From Gilliamella mensalis (GTDB taxonomy: Bacteria > Pseudomonadota > Gammaproteobacteria > Enterobacterales > Orbaceae), in assembly GCF_900103085.1 (NCBI RefSeq), contig NZ_FMWR01000017.1, forward strand, positions 128,040 to 167,669: a stretch of 39,630 nucleotides of DNA, in the 5' to 3' direction. The notes below the pieces were generated by a model. That model saw only the letters and a program-made list of their open reading frames with translations. It had not been told where the DNA came from and made no database searches. Below, in pieces: positions 39,525 through 39,630 of the stretch. Both the position numbers and the translations under genes were made by a program. The first letter of the stretch is position 1. Every line of letters begins with the position of its first letter.

Positions 39525-39630
39525 TTATTTGATAACTTTAGCAACAACACCTGCACCAACAGTACGACCACCTTCACGAATCGCAAAACGTAAACCTTCT
39601 GCCATCGCAATTGGGTGAATTAATGATACT
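39525..39630 (-). CDS. tuf: Elongation factor Tu, C-terminal end
   Basis: Only the last 34 codons are inside the window: the frame reads [20 protein letters not shown] and ends [10 protein letters not shown] before TAA, which is the EF-Tu C terminus (domain 3). EF-Tu delivers aminoacyl-tRNA to the ribosome. Position upstream of secE-nusG corresponds to tufB in E. coli. Confidence 0.95.
   Translation of the reverse strand, partial: VSLIHPIAMAEGLRFAIREGGRTVGAGVVAKVIK

Overview
The window is AT-rich chromosomal DNA of a gammaproteobacterium. The gene orders rpsP-rimM-trmD-rplS and tuf-secE-nusG are typical of the class. Aas, LplT, MurQ, YheS, MazG, GltB/GltD and a YhiN-type flavoprotein all read as divergent relatives of the enterobacterial proteins. 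With the low GC and an acquired sugar phosphotransferase system (PTS), this fits an Orbaceae gut symbiont (Gilliamella/Frischella/Orbus type). That placement is inference; no rRNA is present. No tRNA gene, CRISPR array, intact transposase or prophage was seen.

Layout. 1-511: 5' part of an ornithine cyclodeaminase/mu-crystallin family gene (-). 703-4945: aas, lplT and murQ, an envelope-salvage run covering lysophospholipid re-acylation and flipping plus MurNAc-6-phosphate recycling. 5088-8354: a mannose-family PTS (IIAB, IIC, IID) followed by a DUF956/ManO gene; sequence and organisation look like those of Firmicutes. 8621-10574: ribosomal protein S16 / 16S maturation / tRNA m1G37 / L19 operon. 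10739-11341: a MarC-family membrane protein. 11508-18656: a D-ornithine/D-lysine catabolic cluster made of a sigma54 regulator, divergent DokD-type decarboxylase, antiporter-like permease, ornithine/alanine racemase-like enzyme and LysP-like permease. Its control region shows a near-consensus sigma54 promoter, an IHF site and a palindromic activator site.

18665-19846: HI0933/YhiN flavoprotein (-). 20464-22614: a two-gene membrane cassette (a TM-only protein and a TM plus spermidine-synthase-like protein), bracketed by 76-bp direct repeats. 22902-28785: gltBD glutamate synthase, then a terminator inside a small element with inverted ends. 28786-31288: gene-poor DNA with decayed coding scraps around one invasin/Ig-like surface protein. 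31289-33325: GST, an uncharacterised small protein and mazG (-). 33514-35517: OPT-family transporter. 35664-37586: yheS (ABC-F). 37654-38217: a decaying patch with a TetR regulator that lost its DNA-binding domain and a small ORF frameshifted by a 13-bp tandem duplication. 38434-39630: nusG, secE and the 3' end of tuf (-).

Most unusual content: the apparently Firmicutes-derived manXYZ-manO operon; the D-amino-acid decarboxylation cluster with complete sigma54 architecture; and the repeat-flanked membrane cassette whose spermidine-synthase-like domain lacks the aminopropyltransferase catalytic aspartate motif, so its chemistry is unknown.
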